The notes beneath the pieces were generated by a model that made no database searches, was not told the origin of the DNA, and saw only the letters and a list, made by a program, of their open reading frames with translations. This document shows positions 62,474 to 64,000 of a stretch of DNA of 64,000 bases, piece by piece. Each line of letters begins with the position of its first letter. The stretch's first letter is position 1. The position numbers and the translations under genes are program-made. The DNA comes from Desulfarculales bacterium UBA702 (lineage in GTDB: Bacteria > Desulfobacterota > Syntrophobacteria > Syntrophobacterales > Syntrophobacteraceae), in contig DBMI01000059.1 in the NCBI GenBank assembly GCA_002298165.1, forward strand, positions 1 to 64,000, written 5' to 3'.

Positions 62474-63862
62474 TTACCTGGTCAATTGCGCGGCGCTTTC
62501 GGCAACTGCTTCAGAAAGCGATGGGTGTGCGTGGATGGTTTTTTGCAGGTCTTCGGCACGGATGTGAAGCCGCATCGCGAGCATACATTCAGCTAAAAGC
62601 TCCGATGCGCGGGGTCCGATGATGTGTACGCCGAGGATGCGGCCGGAACGGGCATGTGAAAGCATCTTTACGAGCCCGGCCGTCTCTCCGAGGCAGCGTG
62701 CGCGATCGTTGCCGGTGAAAGGATAGACCCCCGCCCGGTAATCCACCCCGAGATTTTTTAGCTCCTCCTCGGTCTTTCCGACGGTTGCGACCTCGGGCGA
62801 AGTATAGATTACGGCGGGTATGGCGTCGTAGTCCACCTCGGAATTATGACCGGCAATGCCCTCGACTGCTGCAATCCCTTCAGCGGATGCCTTGTGGGCC
62901 AGCATTGGGCCAGGTATGAGGTCGCCGATTGCGTACAGCCCGGGAATGTTGGTCCTGTATTTTTCATCAACAATTATAAATCCCCTGGAATCGAGACGTA
63001 CGCCAATTTCCAGGCCAAGCCCGCGGGTGAGTGGTTTTCTGCCGACCGCGACGAGGACCTTGTCAAATGAGACATGCTCTTCCCCGCCGCCTGATTCGAT
63101 GCTCAGGACCACCTCTTCTCCGGAGATTCGGGAGCGCACCACCCGGGTATTCACGCGGATTTCGAGACCCTGCTTCCTCAGCAGCCGATCAAGCATCCTT
63201 TCCACCTGCCCGTCAAGGGCGGCTGCTATGCCGGGGAGCATCTCGATTATGCTCACCCTTGATCCCAGACGCGTCCAGACCGACCCAAGCTCGAGGCCTA
63301 TGTACCCTCCGCCTACGATACCCAGCCTGCCTGGAACCGATTCCAGCGAAAGTGCCTCCGTCGAGCTTATTACACGCTCTCCATCGTAGGGAAGAAACGG
63401 CAGTTCGACGGGTTCGCTTCCAGTTGCAAGAAGGACGGAACTCGCGCCGTAGATTTCCCGTCCGCCATCCGCATCTCGAACCTCAACCTGATTGCCGGGC
63501 ATCAGACCGGCCGTCCCACGGATCAGTTGAACTCCCTTTGCTTCCAGGAGCTTACGGACATTGCCGGCGAGGCCGGAGATTATATTTTGCTTACGCTCCA
63601 TCATCTTCGGGATGTGCATCGAGATCTCTTTTGCGCTGATCCCATGCTCGCCGAAGTTTCTTCGCGCGAAATCAAGGTACTCGGTCGAATCGAGAAGCGC
63701 CTTGCTCGGAATGCACCCGACACGCAGACATACCCCTCCGGGTTCGGCCTCCTTTTCGATGCAGGCAGTCTTCATGCCGAGTTCGGCGGCTCGAATGGCG
63801 GCAACATATCCGCCGGGGCCGGCCCCTATTACCAGCAAGTCGAAATTTCGCCGGTCGGGCAT
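62474..63862 (-). CDS. lpdA: Dihydrolipoyl dehydrogenase (E3)
   Basis: This 462-residue FAD enzyme reoxidises the dihydrolipoyl groups of E2 with NAD+. GAGPGGYVAAIRAAELG binds FAD, the redox disulfide is CLRVGC (C45/C50), and GGGYIGLELG binds NAD. YAIGDLIPGPMLAHKASAEG and the catalytic His in HAHPSLSEA complete the set. The ATG is one base after the stop of sucB (TAA-G-ATG), so translation is coupled, with GGAG inside the sucB end. Confidence 0.95.
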   Translation of the reverse strand: MPDRRNFDLLVIGAGPGGYVAAIRAAELGMKTACIEKEAEPGGVCLRVGCIPSKALLDSTEYLDFARRNFGEHGISAKEISMHIPKMMERKQNIISGLAGNVRKLLEAKGVQLIRGTAGLMPGNQVEVRDADGGREIYGASSVLLATGSEPVELPFLPYDGERVISSTEALSLESVPGRLGIVGGGYIGLELGSVWTRLGSRVSIIEMLPGIAAALDGQVERMLDRLLRKQGLEIRVNTRVVRSRISGEEVVLSIESGGGEEHVSFDKVLVAVGRKPLTRGLGLEIGVRLDSRGFIIVDEKYRTNIPGLYAIGDLIPGPMLAHKASAEGIAAVEGIAGHNSEVDYDAIPAVIYTSPEVATVGKTEEELKNLGVDYRAGVYPFTGNDRARCLGETAGLVKMLSHARSGRILGVHIIGPRASELLAECMLAMRLHIRAEDLQKTIHAHPSLSEAVAESAAQLTR

Positions 63863-63863
63863 C

Positions 63864-64000
63864 TTAGATCTCCATCAGAAGCCGTTCGGGGTTTTCCACC
63901 AAGTTCTTTATCCTTTTGAGAAAAGTGACCGCCTCCCGGCCGTCGATTATGCGATGATCGTAGCTCAGAGCCACGTACATCATGGGACGGATAACCACCT
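63864..64000 (-). CDS. sucB: 2-oxo acid dehydrogenase E2 component, C-terminal end (partial)
   Basis: The last 45 codons of a dihydrolipoamide acyltransferase are visible: RPMMYVALSYDHRIIDGREAV carries the catalytic DHRxxDG motif, then FLKRIKNLVENPERLLMEI. The gene continues beyond the right edge. The sequence ALSYDHRIIDG favours succinyltransferase (sucB), but a branched-chain or pyruvate E2 is possible. It is in an operon with lpdA. Confidence 0.9.
   Translation of the reverse strand, partial: VVIRPMMYVALSYDHRIIDGREAVTFLKRIKNLVENPERLLMEI

Noticed and set aside
6560..64000. CRISPR array or integrase/recombinase gene that would explain the islands
   Set aside because: No regularly spaced repeat-spacer series and no tyrosine or serine recombinase signature was found in any supported frame of the window.

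Overview
The window looks like the chromosome of a Gram-negative anaerobe of the Desulfobacterota, probably a Syntrophobacter-like sulfate reducer or syntroph. This is inferred from gene content only. The supporting genes are a tungsten-type aldehyde ferredoxin oxidoreductase between two iron alcohol dehydrogenases behind a sigma-54 promoter, two genes read best as selenoprotein genes, a heptosyltransferase for LPS, SPOR and PilZ proteins, and AhpD/DsrE/MerB-like thiol proteins. No rRNA or tRNA gene was seen.

Layout. 1-15 kb is core genome: a lipoprotein, glutamine cyclotransferase, UDP-glucose dehydrogenase, thioesterase, a Ski2-like helicase, a 42-residue Cys protein, rplU-rpmA, hisB, a ketopantoate reductase-like protein, MscS, a SPOR protein and an aminotransferase. 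15.3-25.7 kb is an AT-richer defence island: TIR protein, HEPN RNase candidate, SIR2-HerA pair (herA frameshifted), two membrane proteins (one with pentapeptide repeats), and a coupled TIR plus nucleoside-deoxyribosyltransferase-like pair. 25.7-34 kb holds a full-length arfB-like gene followed by three copies of only its 3' part. Each copy starts at the same codons just after the GGQ motif, and each is separated from the next by unrelated cargo (membrane protein; zinc-ribbon protein plus radical SAM enzyme; perR-katG). This looks like serial site-specific insertion into arfB, but no recombinase gene is visible.

34-46 kb is mixed: TMEM175-like channel, solitary HigB-like toxin, lipocalin-like lipoprotein, hydrolase, permease, an IS4-type transposase remnant, a secreted beta-propeller protein, and a divergent LysR / AhpD-like / MerB-like locus. 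The MerB-like gene has in-frame TGA codons at the positions of both catalytic cysteines of organomercurial lyase, each followed by a hairpin, so I read it as a double-selenocysteine protein. 46-54 kb holds yefM-yoeB with its operator, then a five-gene alcohol/aldehyde operon: Fe-ADH, AOR, Fe-ADH, PAS histidine kinase, sigma-54 activator. A consensus -24/-12 promoter precedes it, so the operon appears to encode its own activator.

54-64 kb contains LPS heptosyltransferase, a truncated glycogen-debranching gene, AlkD-like glycosylase, a second selenoprotein candidate (DsrE-like, UxxC), a Mug-type uracil glycosylase, a PilZ protein, a SYLF protein and the sucB-lpdA end of a 2-oxo acid dehydrogenase operon. 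Small interspersed palindromic repeats of at least three families lie between core genes.
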